Counted from the stretch's first letter, positions 35,758 to 44,280 are shown. The stretch: 64,000 nucleotides of DNA from Streptomyces echinoruber (GCF_014651135.1 NZ_BMWH01000026.1:1-64000); one strand, 5' to 3'. The notes: generated by a model not told the origin, from the sequence alone. Numbers and translations are program-made.

Positions 35758-36981
35758 TCAACGAGGGTGCGAGGGCTGGTCGGCGGGGTGCGGGGGCGGG
35801 GGCGGGTCCGGGGGTGCCGGAGCGCCCGGCGGGCCCGGGGGCGCCGCGGGCTGCGGCGGCCGGAGCCGGGGCACGTCCCAGTCGCGGGCCACGTCCGCGG
35901 TGTCGGCGCCGGGCCGGGCGGGGCCGCGGCGGACGGCCGTGGGGGTGGCGGAGAAGCGGGGGGCGGGGGCGGGCTGGGTGAGGCCGCCGTGGTCGGTGAA
36001 GGTGGAGCGGGCCGCCAGGTGCGGGTGGTGCGGCGCCTCGCGCAGGGTCAGCACGGGCGCCACGCAGGCGTCGGTGCCCTCGAACAGGGCCGTCCACTCC
36101 GCGCGGGTGCGGGTGCGGAACCGGGCCGCGACCAGCTCGCGCAGTTCACCCCAGCGGGCGCTGTCCGTACGGTCCGGGGCCCGGTCGGCGATGCCGAGCA
36201 GGCGGACGAACTCGTCGTAGAACGCCGGCTCCAGGGCCCCCACCGCCATGTACCGCCCGTCGGCCGTCTCGTAGGTGCCGTAGAAGGGGCAGCCGCCGTC
36301 GAGGAGGTTGGCGGCGCGCCGGTCCTGCCAGTGGCCGGCGGCGAGCATGCCGTACAGCATCGCCGAGAGGTGGGCGGTGCCGTCGACGATGGCGGCGTCG
36401 ACGACCTGGCCGGTGCCGGTCGCGCGCGCGTGGTGCAGCGCGGCCAGGACGCCGACGACGAGGTAGAGGGCGCCGCCCGCGTAGTCGCCGAGGAGGTTGG
36501 CGGGCGGGGGCGGGGGTTCACCGGGCCGGCCGATCAGGCCGAGGGCGCCGGTGAGGGCGATGTAGGCGATGTCGTGCCCGGCGCGCGGGGCGAGCGGCCC
36601 GTCCTGGCCCCAGCCGGTCATGCGGCCGTAGACGAGCCGCGGGTTGCGGGCGTGGCAGGCGCCGGGGCCGACGCCGAGGCGCTCGGCGACGCCGGGGCGG
36701 TAGCCCTCGATGAGGACGTCGGCGCGTTCGGCGAGGTCGAGGACGCGGGCGGGCCCGTCCTCGCTCTTGAGGTCGACGACGACCGAGCGCTTGTTGCGGT
36801 TGGTGACGTCGTGGGCCGGGTCGACGCCCAGGCCCGGTCCGCCGGGCCGGTCGACGCGGACCACGTCGGCGCCGAGGTCGGCCAGCAGCATGGCGGCGAA
36901 CGGGCCGGGTCCGATGCCGGCCAGCTCGACCACGCGCACACCGGAGAGCGGGCCGTGCGGTGGCGTCGGCGCGGTGGCCAT
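35758..36981 (-). CDS. CaiB/BaiF family CoA-transferase (alpha-methylacyl-CoA racemase-like)
   Basis: A 407-residue family III CoA-transferase. LSGVRVVELAGIGPGPFAAMLLADLGADVVRVDRPGG is the hallmark N-terminal stretch, and the Asp in LGDYAGGALYLVVG is at the usual catalytic position. Closest in character to alpha-methylacyl-CoA racemases, which prepare branched or sterol side chains for beta-oxidation; that fits its place at the head of a FadA-FadB operon. The last 40 residues are Pro-rich and poorly conserved. The ATG at 36981 has GAGGGG upstream. Confidence 0.9.
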   Translation of the reverse strand: MATAPTPPHGPLSGVRVVELAGIGPGPFAAMLLADLGADVVRVDRPGGPGLGVDPAHDVTNRNKRSVVVDLKSEDGPARVLDLAERADVLIEGYRPGVAERLGVGPGACHARNPRLVYGRMTGWGQDGPLAPRAGHDIAYIALTGALGLIGRPGEPPPPPANLLGDYAGGALYLVVGVLAALHHARATGTGQVVDAAIVDGTAHLSAMLYGMLAAGHWQDRRAANLLDGGCPFYGTYETADGRYMAVGALEPAFYDEFVRLLGIADRAPDRTDSARWGELRELVAARFRTRTRAEWTALFEGTDACVAPVLTLREAPHHPHLAARSTFTDHGGLTQPAPAPRFSATPTAVRRGPARPGADTADVARDWDVPRLRPPQPAAPPGPPGAPAPPDPPPPPHPADQPSHPR

Positions 36982-37021
36982 GCGGCGGTCCCCTCGGGCA
37001 GGAAGCGGGTGGTGCGGCGGG

Positions 37022-37123
37022 CGGACGGAGAGGGTCGGGCGGGAGGCGGTCGGACGGAGAGGGTCGGGCGGGAGGCGGTCGGACGGAGAGGGTCGGGCGG
37101 GAAGCGGTCGGACGGGAGGCGGT
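37022..37123. repeat. 29-bp tandem repeat in the leader of the CoA-transferase operon
   Basis: Units at 37022-37050 and 37051-37079 are identical. A third at 37080-37108 has one change, and a partial fourth follows. The unit begins CGGACGGAGAGGGTC. It lies between the predicted promoter (37166-37194) and the ATG (36981), so it would be transcribed as 5' leader. Units are contiguous, with no spacers. Confidence 0.9.
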
Positions 37124-37165
37124 CGGTGCGGCGGGCGGCATGACACAGGTGGTGTAACACTGGCG

Positions 37166-37194
37166 ATGCTAAGAACGTGTTCCAGTGAGCACAA
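37166..37194 (-). promoter_or_regulatory. Promoter of the beta-oxidation operon with a KstR-like operator in its spacer
   Basis: Read on the minus strand, TTGTGC (37189-37194) and TAGCAT (37166-37171) are separated by exactly 17 bases. The spacer contains the palindromic GAACACGTTC (37173-37182). This fits most of the KstR/TetR-type consensus AAC-N2-GTT with flanking T and A, known from actinobacterial lipid and sterol catabolism. A repressor bound there would block RNA polymerase. Confidence 0.6.
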
Positions 37195-37399
37195 GTCCTG
37201 ACGGCCGCCCGGCGGGCGTCCGCCGATTGCCCGTCGGCCATCCTCCGACCGCCCGTCGGACCGCACCAGCCGAGCCGCGCCGGTCGGGCCGTACCGTCCC
37301 GGTCGGGCCGTCTGGCCGGACCGTCTGGTCGGACTGCGTCCTTCCTCACGCTAGCCTCGGCCACCGACAACGGCACGGACTGTGCGACCGAGGGGTGTC

Positions 37400-38569
37400 A
37401 TGAGCAGGCTGGACAGGGCGGAGCGCCCGTACGACATCGTGCTGTTCGGGGCGACCGGCTTCGTCGGGCGGCTGACCGCCGCCTACCTGGCCGCGCACGC
37501 GCCCGAGGGGACGCGCTGGGCCGTCGCCGGCCGCGACGTGCGCAGGCTGGGGCGGCTGCGCGAGGAACTGCCCGGCGCGGTGGGCGTGCTGCGGGCGGAC
37601 GTGTCCGACCCGGGCTCGCTGCGTGACCTCGCCGAGCAGGCGCGCGTGGTGGCCACGACGGTCGGCCCCTACGTGCGCCACGGCGAGGGCCTGGTCGCCG
37701 CCTGCGCCGAGGCCGGCACCGACTACCTGGACCTCACCGGGGAGCCGGAGTTCGTGGACCTGGTGTACGTGCGCCACGACACGCGTGCGCGGGAGACCGG
37801 GGCGCGGCTGCTGCACGCGTGCGGCTTCGACTCCGTACCGCACGACTTGGGCGTGTACTTCACGGTGCGGCGGCTGCCCGAGGGCGTGCCGCTGCGCGTC
37901 GAGGGGTTCGTGCGGGCGCGCGGGTCCATCTCGGGCGGCACGCTGGCGTCCGCGCTGGGCCAGTTCGCCCGCGTCCGGCAGATGCGGGACGCCGCCCGGG
38001 ACCGCGCCCGGCACGAGCCGCGCCTGCCGCAGCGGCAGGTGTCGACCCCGCTGGGCGTGCCCCGGTTCGCGAAGGAGGCCGGCGCCTGGGTGCTGCCGCT
38101 GCCGACCGTGGACGCGCAGATCGTGCGCCGGTCGGCACGGGCGCTGCCGCGCTACGGGCCGGACTTCCGCTACCGCCACTACGCGGCCGTCGAGCACCTG
38201 CCCGTCGCGCTGGGCGGGACGGTCGCGGTCGGCGGGCTCGTGGCGGCGGCCCAACTCCCGCCCGTCAGGCGCTGGTTGTCCGGTCGGCTCGCGCCCGGGC
38301 AGGGGCCGGACCCGCAGCGCCGGGCAAAGAGCTGGTTCTCCGTGCGCTTCGTGGGCACCGGCGGCGGGCGGCGGGTGGTCACCGAGGTCGCGGGCGGCGA
38401 CCCCGGATACGGCGAGACGGCCAAGATGTTCGCCGAGGCGGCCCTGTCCCTCGCCTTCGACGAACTGCCGCCGACGGCCGGGCAGGTGACCACGGCCGTG
38501 GCGATGGGCGAGGCGCTGACCGAGCGGCTGCGCCGGGCGGGGATCACCTTCCGGGTGCTGGAGGAGTGA
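37400..38569 (+). CDS. Saccharopine dehydrogenase-like / trans-acting enoyl reductase-family protein
   Basis: A 389-residue NAD(P)-binding protein. It has the N-terminal motif DIVLFGATGFVGRLTAAYL (GATGFVG), then YLDLTGEPEFVD and ACGFDSVPHDLGV, both conserved in the mycobacterial trans-acting enoyl reductase family (Rv2953/Rv2449c type) rather than in true saccharopine dehydrogenase. The substrate is unknown; lipid or polyketide reduction is the family theme. The ATG at 37400 has GAGGGG upstream. It diverges from the beta-oxidation operon, so the two may share control. Confidence 0.85.
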   Translation: MSRLDRAERPYDIVLFGATGFVGRLTAAYLAAHAPEGTRWAVAGRDVRRLGRLREELPGAVGVLRADVSDPGSLRDLAEQARVVATTVGPYVRHGEGLVAACAEAGTDYLDLTGEPEFVDLVYVRHDTRARETGARLLHACGFDSVPHDLGVYFTVRRLPEGVPLRVEGFVRARGSISGGTLASALGQFARVRQMRDAARDRARHEPRLPQRQVSTPLGVPRFAKEAGAWVLPLPTVDAQIVRRSARALPRYGPDFRYRHYAAVEHLPVALGGTVAVGGLVAAAQLPPVRRWLSGRLAPGQGPDPQRRAKSWFSVRFVGTGGGRRVVTEVAGGDPGYGETAKMFAEAALSLAFDELPPTAGQVTTAVAMGEALTERLRRAGITFRVLEE

Positions 38570-38650
38570 CCGGCCCGGGCTCCGGAGGGGTGACCGGCCC
38601 GGGTGCCGGAGAAGTGACCGGCCCGGGCTCCGGAGGAGTGACCGGCCGCG
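38566..38650 (+). repeat. 24-bp tandem repeat starting at the stop codon of the reductase gene
   Basis: Three and a half copies of a 24-bp unit (38566-38589, 38590-38613, 38614-38637, then partial) beginning GTGACCGGCC. Each unit ends in GGAGG(A/G)GTGA or GAGAAGTGA, repeating the Glu-Glu-stop end of the upstream gene. Confidence 0.9.
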
Positions 38651-38651
38651 G

Positions 38652-38798
38652 CTACAGCGACCAGTCCAGCAGCGTGTAGACCATCCCGCAGATCCAGGCG
38701 AGCCCCGCCGCCACGGCGAGGACGAGGGCGCCCGTCACGGCCCGCTCGACGGACCGGGCGGGGTGGGCGGCGGGCTCGGATGCACGGTGAGTCGTCAT
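38652..38798 (-). CDS. 48-residue single-pass membrane protein
   Basis: A short gene in the gap between the reductase and nfi. MTTHRASEPAAHPARSVERA is a soluble start, followed by one hydrophobic helix (VTGALVLAVAAGLAWICGMV) and an end in YTLLDWSL. The ATG has GGGTGGG upstream and the frame ends in TAG, which is unusual enough in this GC-rich DNA to support a real gene. It faces the repeat after the reductase gene. Similar small membrane proteins are common in Streptomyces; the function is unknown. Confidence 0.6.
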   Translation of the reverse strand: MTTHRASEPAAHPARSVERAVTGALVLAVAAGLAWICGMVYTLLDWSL

Positions 38799-38929
38799 GC
38801 GGCCCACCCTGCCGGGCGGCGCCGGGCGGCCGTATCCGTACGGGTACTCAGGTACCCCTCAGGTACCCGGACGGCGTACTCACCCGGAAGCGGCGCTCGG
38901 CGCAGGGTCGGGTCGCGCGGCCGCGCCTG

Positions 38930-39020
38930 CCGGGAGGTCGGTTCCTGACGGGCCGTCCTACCGGGAGGTCGGTTCCTGACGGGCCGTCCTACCGGGAGGT
39001 CGGCTCCTGACGGGCCGTCG
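38930..39020 (-). repeat. 31-bp tandem repeat overlapping the 3' end of nfi
   Basis: Units at 38930-38960 and 38961-38991 are identical. The third (38992-39020) differs by one base and is the end of the nfi coding region. Each copy repeats the last eight codons (ARQEPTSR) and the TAG stop. Confidence 0.9.
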
Positions 39021-39711
39021 CCTCCCGAAGCGCCCGGCGGCACAGGGCGTCCGCTCTGCGGGTCGTCTCCGGCAGGCGGTAGCGCGGGGTGAGGGCGAGG
39101 GTGTGGGCGCAGGCGTTGTCCAGGGTCACGCGGTGGCCGACGGAGACGAACACCGGCTTGACGCCGTCGCGGGTGCGCAGGGCCCGGCCGACCTCCTCGC
39201 TGCCGGCCAGCAGCGCAGCGGAGCTGCCGCGCGGGGCGGCCGGGTCGGCGTAGGTGAACGTGAAGGGGTTCTTGGCCACGCCGATCGTGGGCAGGCCGGT
39301 GAGGACACCGAGGTGGCTGGCGAGGCCGAAGCGGCGCGGGTGGGCCAGGCCGTAGCCGTCGCAGACCACGACGCCGGGCGGGCAGGGCAGCGCGCCGAGC
39401 GCCGCGAGGACGGCGGGGACCTCCCGGAAGGCGAGCAGGCCCGGCACGTACGGGAAGCAGATCCGCCCGACGGCGGTGGCCTCGGCGACGACCTCCAGCG
39501 TGGCCGCGTCCAGGACGACGGCCGCGGCCACGACGACGTCCCGGTCGTCGTCGTAGGCGACGTCGACGCCGGTGACGCGGCCGGTGCCGGGCGGCGGGCC
39601 GGGCTCGTCGAGGATCACGCGGGCGCGCAGCTCGTCCTGGACGGCGCGGGCCTCCGCCTCGGTCGCGGGCCAGCCCTCGGGCACGTCCGCGGTCGTCGTG
39701 GTGGTCGTCAT
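38989..39711 (-). CDS. nfi: Endonuclease V (deoxyinosine-specific)
   Basis: A 240-residue DNA-repair nuclease that cuts near deoxyinosine. The diagnostic segments are GVDVAYDD (metal-binding Asp), FPYVPGLLAFREVP, VVCDGYGLAHPRRFGLASHLGV (catalytic Asp and His) and IGVAKNPF. The ATG at 39711 (MTTTTTTADV) has no ribosome binding site but a TACCCT about 12 bases upstream, suggesting a leaderless message. The last codons and the stop are repeated in tandem downstream. Confidence 0.93.
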   Translation of the reverse strand: MTTTTTTADVPEGWPATEAEARAVQDELRARVILDEPGPPPGTGRVTGVDVAYDDDRDVVVAAAVVLDAATLEVVAEATAVGRICFPYVPGLLAFREVPAVLAALGALPCPPGVVVCDGYGLAHPRRFGLASHLGVLTGLPTIGVAKNPFTFTYADPAAPRGSSAALLAGSEEVGRALRTRDGVKPVFVSVGHRVTLDNACAHTLALTPRYRLPETTRRADALCRRALREATARQEPTSR

Positions 39712-39937
39712 GGCGAGGACGAGGGTACGCGCCTTCGGCGGGCCGTGTCCGGGCCGGGGCGGGGCGGGAGGGGCGTCACGGCACGGGCGCGGCGCGGGCG
39801 CGGCACATTCTCGTGCATGAAGGCGGTGACCGAGGTCACTCGCCCGTGGTGCGCACGGATGGGCGCGTTCCGGCGTCTCTTCCAGTGCCGGACCCATCCG
39901 CCCGGAGTCCGTCCAGCCGTCACGAGGGAGCAAGGCG

Positions 39938-40354
39938 TTGTCCACCGTCATCGAGCAGCCCGTAGAGGCCAGGCTCGTCGCCGCCGCGCCGCGGATGGCG
40001 AGCATTCCGGCCACGTTGCGCTACGACCGGCGCGATCCGTTCGCCGTCCGCATGACCTTCCCCGCCGCCGCCACCCTGGAGGGCGTCGAGGTCTGCTGGA
40101 CCTTCGCCCGCGAGCTGCTCGCCGCGGGCCTGGAGGGACCGGAGGGTCACGGCGACGTGCGCGTGCGGCCGTACGGCTATGACCGCACCGTCCTGGAGTT
40201 CCACGCCCCCGAGGGCACCGCCGTCGTGCACGTCCGTTCCGGTGAGATCCGCCGGTTCCTGCGGGCGGCCGACGCGCTGGTGCCCGTCGGCCTGGAGCAC
40301 CTGCAGCTCGATCTGGACCAGGATTTGGCGGAACTGATGCGCGACGCGTACTAG
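39938..40354 (+). CDS. ssgD: SsgA-like sporulation/cell-wall protein, probably SsgD
   Basis: A 138-residue SsgA-family (SALP) protein, unique to morphologically complex actinomycetes. The family guides cell-wall and septum-related processes by recruiting or controlling wall enzymes. Typical segments are ATLRYDRRDPFAVRM, EVCWTFARELL and HLQLDLDQDLAELMRDAY. By position and the presumed synteny this is SCO6722, SsgD, linked to lateral wall integrity. It begins with TTG and has GGGAG 8 bases upstream. No membrane segment or catalytic site is present, as usual. Confidence 0.88.
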   Translation: MSTVIEQPVEARLVAAAPRMASIPATLRYDRRDPFAVRMTFPAAATLEGVEVCWTFARELLAAGLEGPEGHGDVRVRPYGYDRTVLEFHAPEGTAVVHVRSGEIRRFLRAADALVPVGLEHLQLDLDQDLAELMRDAY

Positions 40355-40527
40355 TACCAGGTACCAGCGGCACGCGGCCGGCCTGCTCCCTCCCGCCACC
40401 CGCCTCGCCGGCGCTCCCGTCACTCCCCCGGGCGCTCCTTTCCGGGCACCCTCGGACGTCCTCTCCCGGGCACCCCCGGCTGCTCCCTCCCGAGCGCTCT
40501 CCAGCTGCTCCCTCCCGGGCGCCCCCG

Positions 40528-41205
40528 TCACCCGGTGGCCGCCGCGGACGACGCCGTCGCCGCCGCGGAGGCGATCATCGCCGTGCGCACCTCCCGCACG
40601 ACCCTGCGCAGGGCGGGTGCCGCGGCGCCGCTGCGCTCGGTCAGATCCTCTATGCGGTCCCGGTACCGGCGCCGGTCGCGGGCCGGCACCACGGTGCGCA
40701 GCTCGGCGGCGGCCGCCAGGGCGACGAGGGCCGCGTCCCGGTCGGAGACCTCGGCCACGGGGAGGGGCCCGAGGAGGATCCGGCGGGCGTCCTCACGCAG
40801 CGCGTCCACGACGGCGACGCGCGCCAGGTCGTGGTCGACCGACGGGAACACCCCGAGAACCCGCTTCCTGCGCGCCCGCAGGTGGCCCGTCGCCGTGAGC
40901 TGCTCCCGTACCGCGTCCAGGGTGTAACGGGCGCGCAGGGTCACCCAGGTCTTCCAGCGGCGCGGCCGGGACTCGTGGATCAGCTCCAGCAGCCCGTCGA
41001 GCACGGGGTCGCCGGTGGCGGCGTCGAGGCCGACGGGCGTGGCGATGCCGTCGTCGTCGACGAGCAGGCCCCGCTGGGCGAGTTCGGTCAGGGCACCGGC
41101 CCGGACCAGGTGGTGCAGGTGGGCGGCGCCGGTGATCCTGCACCGGGCGGTGTCCCAGGCCAGCAGGTAGAGCCGGGCCGGCAGCGAGAGCGGGCCGTCG
41201 GGCAC
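40528..41205 (-). CDS. GPP34 (GOLPH3/Vps74-like) family protein
   Basis: A 225-residue GPP34-domain protein. Eukaryotic members bind phosphatidylinositol-4-phosphate at the Golgi; the bacterial ones are widespread in Streptomyces and have no settled function. It shows the family's helical pattern: LPARLYLLAWD at the start, LAQRGLLVDDDG, ESRPRRWKTWVTLRARYTLDAV, and ALVALAAAAELRTVVPARDRRR near the end. The GTG at 41205 is chosen for its GGAGG 5 bases upstream; an ATG 29 codons earlier has none. It converges on ssgD with a 173-base gap of degenerate GGGAGGGAGC-type repeats. Confidence 0.85.
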   Translation of the reverse strand: MPDGPLSLPARLYLLAWDTARCRITGAAHLHHLVRAGALTELAQRGLLVDDDGIATPVGLDAATGDPVLDGLLELIHESRPRRWKTWVTLRARYTLDAVREQLTATGHLRARRKRVLGVFPSVDHDLARVAVVDALREDARRILLGPLPVAEVSDRDAALVALAAAAELRTVVPARDRRRYRDRIEDLTERSGAAAPALRRVVREVRTAMIASAAATASSAAATG

Positions 41206-41555
41206 GGGGCCTCCTTCGGGGGCGGGGTCCGCGTGAGCGGGCGGCTCACGGTTAATGCGTTGACTGCTCCTGGGTTCCCTCGTACGGTTCACAGCGGTCC
41301 TGTTGCCGTCGAGGGGAGAAGGACGTTGCTCCGCTGAGGTCGTGAGACACCCGGCGCACCGGTGCGGTGTGCGCGGCGTGCGACCTCGGCGTACGAGCCG
41401 TCCTTCGCGGCGGGGCTCTGCCCGGCGGGTTCTTCTCCTCTCCTGCCTCAGCCCCTCTTCTGCCCCGGTGCTCCCGGCTCACACGGCGGCCGCCGCCCCC
41501 GCGGTGTCTCGACACGCAGCCGCCCCTGACCGCACCGAGCACCCGCGAGGCGCCC
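41206..41555 (+). other. 350-base region between GPP34 and the ABC-F gene
   Basis: No convincing gene. On the plus strand it could be a long leader for the ABC-F gene. A GGGGAGAAGG ribosome binding site precedes a three-codon frame (TTG CTC CGC stop, 41326-41337), followed by a 12-bp palindrome CGCACCGGTGCG at 41355-41366. Leader-based induction is known for some antibiotic-responsive ABC-F genes, but nothing here proves it. Confidence 0.3.
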
Positions 41556-43193
41556 ATGTCACCCCTGCCCGTTTCCCTCACCTGCACCGCCCTGTCCTTC
41601 GCCTGGCCCGACGGCACGCCCGTCTTCGACGGTCTCGACGTGGTCTTCGGCCCCGGCCGCACCGGGCTCGTCGGCGTCAACGGCTCGGGGAAGTCGACCC
41701 TGCTGAAACTGCTCGCCGGGGAGCTGACCCCGTCCGGCGGGACCGTGCGCGTGACCGGCGAGACCGGTCACCTCCCGCAGAACGTCACGCTCGACACGGC
41801 GCTGCGCGTCGACGAGGCCCTCGGCATCGCCGAGCGGCGGGCCGCGCTGCACGCCATCGAGGCGGGCGAGGCCACCGTCGAGCACTTCGAGACCCTCGGC
41901 GACGACTGGGACGTGGAGGAACGCGCGCTCGCCACCCTCGGCGAACTCGGCCTCGGCCACGTCGGCCTGGACCGCACCGTCGGCGAGCTGTCCGGCGGCG
42001 AGTCGGTGCTGCTGCGCCTGGCCGCGCTGCTGCTGCGCCGGCCGGACGTGCTGCTGCTGGACGAGCCCACCAACAACCTCGACCTGTACGCGCGCCGGCG
42101 GCTGTACGACGCCGTCTCCGCGTGGACCGGCGTACTGGTCGTGGTCAGCCACGACCGCGAGCTCCTCGACCGCGTCGACCGGATCGCCGACCTGCGCGGC
42201 GGGGAGATCACGTTCTACGGCGGAAACTTCGCCGCGTACGAGGAGCAGCTCGCCGCCGAGCAGGAGGCGGCCGAGCGGATGGTGCGCGCCGCCGGGGCCG
42301 ATGTGCGCCGGCAGCGGCGCGAACTGCTCGACGCCCAGGTCAAACTGGCCCGCCGCAAGCGGTACGGGCAGAAGATGTGGGACAACAAGCGCGAACCGAA
42401 GATCGTCATGGGGGCGCGCAAGCGCGCCGCGCAGGAGTCCGCGGGCAAGCACCGCATCCTGCACGAGGAGCGGCTCGCCGAGGCCAGGGAGCGGCTCGAG
42501 GAGGCGGTGGAGGCCGTACGCGACGACGACGAGATCCGTGTCGACCTGCCGCACACGGCCGTGCCGCCCGGCCGTACCGTGCTCACCCTGCGGGAGGTCC
42601 GCCTGGCCTACGGCGCGGGCACGGCCGGGAACCTGGACGTGCGCGGCCCGGAACGGATCGCGCTGGTCGGGCGCAACGGCGCGGGCAAGACGACGCTGCT
42701 GCGCACCATCGCCGGACAGCTCGCGCCGGTCGCGGGCGAGGCACACGCGCACGTGCCGCTGCGGTTCCTGCCGCAGCGCCTGGACGTACTCGACGGCGAC
42801 CTCACCGTCGCCGAGAACGTGGCCCGCTTCGCGCCCGACGCCACCGGCAACCGGATCCGCGCGCGGCTGGCCCGCTTCCTGTTCCGGGGTGCGCGCGCCG
42901 ACCAGAGGGCGGACACGCTCTCCGGCGGCGAGCGCTTCCGGGCCGCCCTGGCGGCCCTGATGCTGGCGGAGCCGGCCCCGCAGCTGCTGATGCTGGACGA
43001 GCCGACCAACAACCTGGACATGGCGAGCGTGCGGCAGCTCACCACGGCCCTGGAGTCCTACGAGGGCGCCCTGATCGTCGCCAGTCACGACCTGCCGTTC
43101 CTCCAGTCGGCGGGCATCACGCGGTGGCTGCTGCTGGCGGACGGGGAGCTGCGGGAGACGACGCGGGAGGAGGTGGTGGGGGACCTCCGGTAG
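41556..43193 (+). CDS. ABC-F family ATPase (ribosome-associated)
   Basis: A 545-residue protein with two fused ATP-binding domains and no membrane segments. Domain 1: GVNGSGKST, LSGGES, LLLDEPTNNLD. Domain 2: GRNGAGKTT, LSGGERF, MLDEPTNNLD. A charged linker of about 90 residues lies between them (AERMVRAAGADVRRQRRELLDAQVKLARRKRYGQK onward). ABC-F proteins bind the ribosomal E site; some rescue ribosomes from antibiotics and others tune translation. The type here cannot be told by eye. The ATG at 41556 fits the homologous start. No typical ribosome binding site is visible. Confidence 0.9.
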   Translation: MSPLPVSLTCTALSFAWPDGTPVFDGLDVVFGPGRTGLVGVNGSGKSTLLKLLAGELTPSGGTVRVTGETGHLPQNVTLDTALRVDEALGIAERRAALHAIEAGEATVEHFETLGDDWDVEERALATLGELGLGHVGLDRTVGELSGGESVLLRLAALLLRRPDVLLLDEPTNNLDLYARRRLYDAVSAWTGVLVVVSHDRELLDRVDRIADLRGGEITFYGGNFAAYEEQLAAEQEAAERMVRAAGADVRRQRRELLDAQVKLARRKRYGQKMWDNKREPKIVMGARKRAAQESAGKHRILHEERLAEARERLEEAVEAVRDDDEIRVDLPHTAVPPGRTVLTLREVRLAYGAGTAGNLDVRGPERIALVGRNGAGKTTLLRTIAGQLAPVAGEAHAHVPLRFLPQRLDVLDGDLTVAENVARFAPDATGNRIRARLARFLFRGARADQRADTLSGGERFRAALAALMLAEPAPQLLMLDEPTNNLDMASVRQLTTALESYEGALIVASHDLPFLQSAGITRWLLLADGELRETTREEVVGDLR

Positions 43194-43270
43194 GACGACT
43201 TCGGTAGGGCGACCCCCGATGGGACAACTCCGGTAGGACGACCTCCGGTGGGGCAGCCTCCGGTGGGGCG
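43182..43270 (+). repeat. 14-15-bp degenerate tandem repeat copying the end of the ABC-F gene
   Basis: About six units follow the stop, each a variant of GACGACCTCCGGTAG, the terminal Asp-Leu-Arg-stop of the gene. Three of them still contain TAG. Confidence 0.8.
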
Positions 43271-43425
43271 GTCCCGTGGCCCGTGGCGCCGTCGCCCAGA
43301 ATGGAACCGCATGACAACCGCATGACGCCGGCCGGTGCCCGGCGAGTCCCGGCGGGTCCCGGCCGGTCCGGGCCCGCGGGCACCGGCGGGCCCGGTCACG
43401 TCCCGTCCGATACGGAGTCCCTCTC

Positions 43426-44202
43426 GTGCCCAGCAAGAAGGCCCTCGTCCGCCGCCCCGGTCCGCGCCTCGCCGAAGGTCTGGTGACGCACGTCGAACGG
43501 GAGCCGGTCGACGTGGAACGGGCGCTGGAGCAGTGGGAGGCGTACGTGGCGACGCTGCGCGCCCACGGCTGGGAGACCATCGAGGTCGAGCCGGCCGACG
43601 ACTGCCCCGACGCCGTGTTCGTCGAGGACACGGTGGTGATATACCGGAACGTGGCGCTGATCACCCGGCCCGGCGCCGAGTCCCGGCGCCCGGAGACCGC
43701 CGGGGTGGAGGAGGCGGTGGCCCGCCTGGGCTGCTCGGTCAACTGGATCTGGGAGCCGGGCACGCTGGACGGCGGCGACGTCCTGAAGATCGGCGACACG
43801 GTCTACGTCGGCCGGGGCGGACGCACCAACGCGGCCGGCGTGCAGCAGCTGCGGGCCGCCTTCGAACCGCTCGGCGCCCGGGTGGTGGCGGTGCCCGTCA
43901 GCAAGGTGCTGCACCTGAAGTCGGCGGTGACCGCGCTGCCCGACGGCACCGTCGTCGGGCACATCCCGAAGGTCGACACGCCGTCGCTGTTCCCGCGCTT
44001 CCTGCCGGTCCCGGAGGAGTCCGGCGGCCACGTGGTGCTGCTCGGCGGCGACAAGCTGCTGATGGCGGCCAGCGCGCCGAAGACCGCCGACCTGCTCGCG
44101 GGGCTCGGTTTCGAGCCGGTCGTCGTCGACATCGGCGAGTTCGAGAAGCTGGAGGGCTGCGTGACGTGCCTGTCGGTGCGGCTGCGGGAGCTGTACGCGT
44201 AA
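43426..44202 (+). CDS. Dimethylarginine dimethylaminohydrolase (DDAH)
   Basis: A 258-residue amidinotransferase-fold enzyme that hydrolyses methylated arginines to citrulline and methylamines. Conserved features are CPDAVFVEDT (substrate-binding Asp and Glu), TLDGGDVL, the catalytic His in VLHLKSAVT, and the nucleophile Cys248 in EGCVTCLS near the C-terminus. The start is GTG with GGAG about 8 bases upstream. It is monocistronic. Arginine deiminase relatives are longer, so DDAH is the better call. Confidence 0.93.
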   Translation: MPSKKALVRRPGPRLAEGLVTHVEREPVDVERALEQWEAYVATLRAHGWETIEVEPADDCPDAVFVEDTVVIYRNVALITRPGAESRRPETAGVEEAVARLGCSVNWIWEPGTLDGGDVLKIGDTVYVGRGGRTNAAGVQQLRAAFEPLGARVVAVPVSKVLHLKSAVTALPDGTVVGHIPKVDTPSLFPRFLPVPEESGGHVVLLGGDKLLMAASAPKTADLLAGLGFEPVVVDIGEFEKLEGCVTCLSVRLRELYA

Positions 44203-44280
44203 GGCGCGGCCGCCGGACCGCCGGGCGGCCGGAGGGCCGGACGCGGGCACGTGCGGCCGGGCACGTGCGGCCGGGTGCGG

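Noticed and set aside
37022..37123. Regularly repeated 29-bp units, as in a CRISPR array
   Set aside because: Units are directly adjacent with no unique spacers, and no cas gene is present.
41303..43207. A 634-codon plus-strand frame overlapping the ABC-F gene in another phase
   Set aside because: The ABC-F frame has both sets of Walker and signature motifs; the other one is Arg-rich with no domain.
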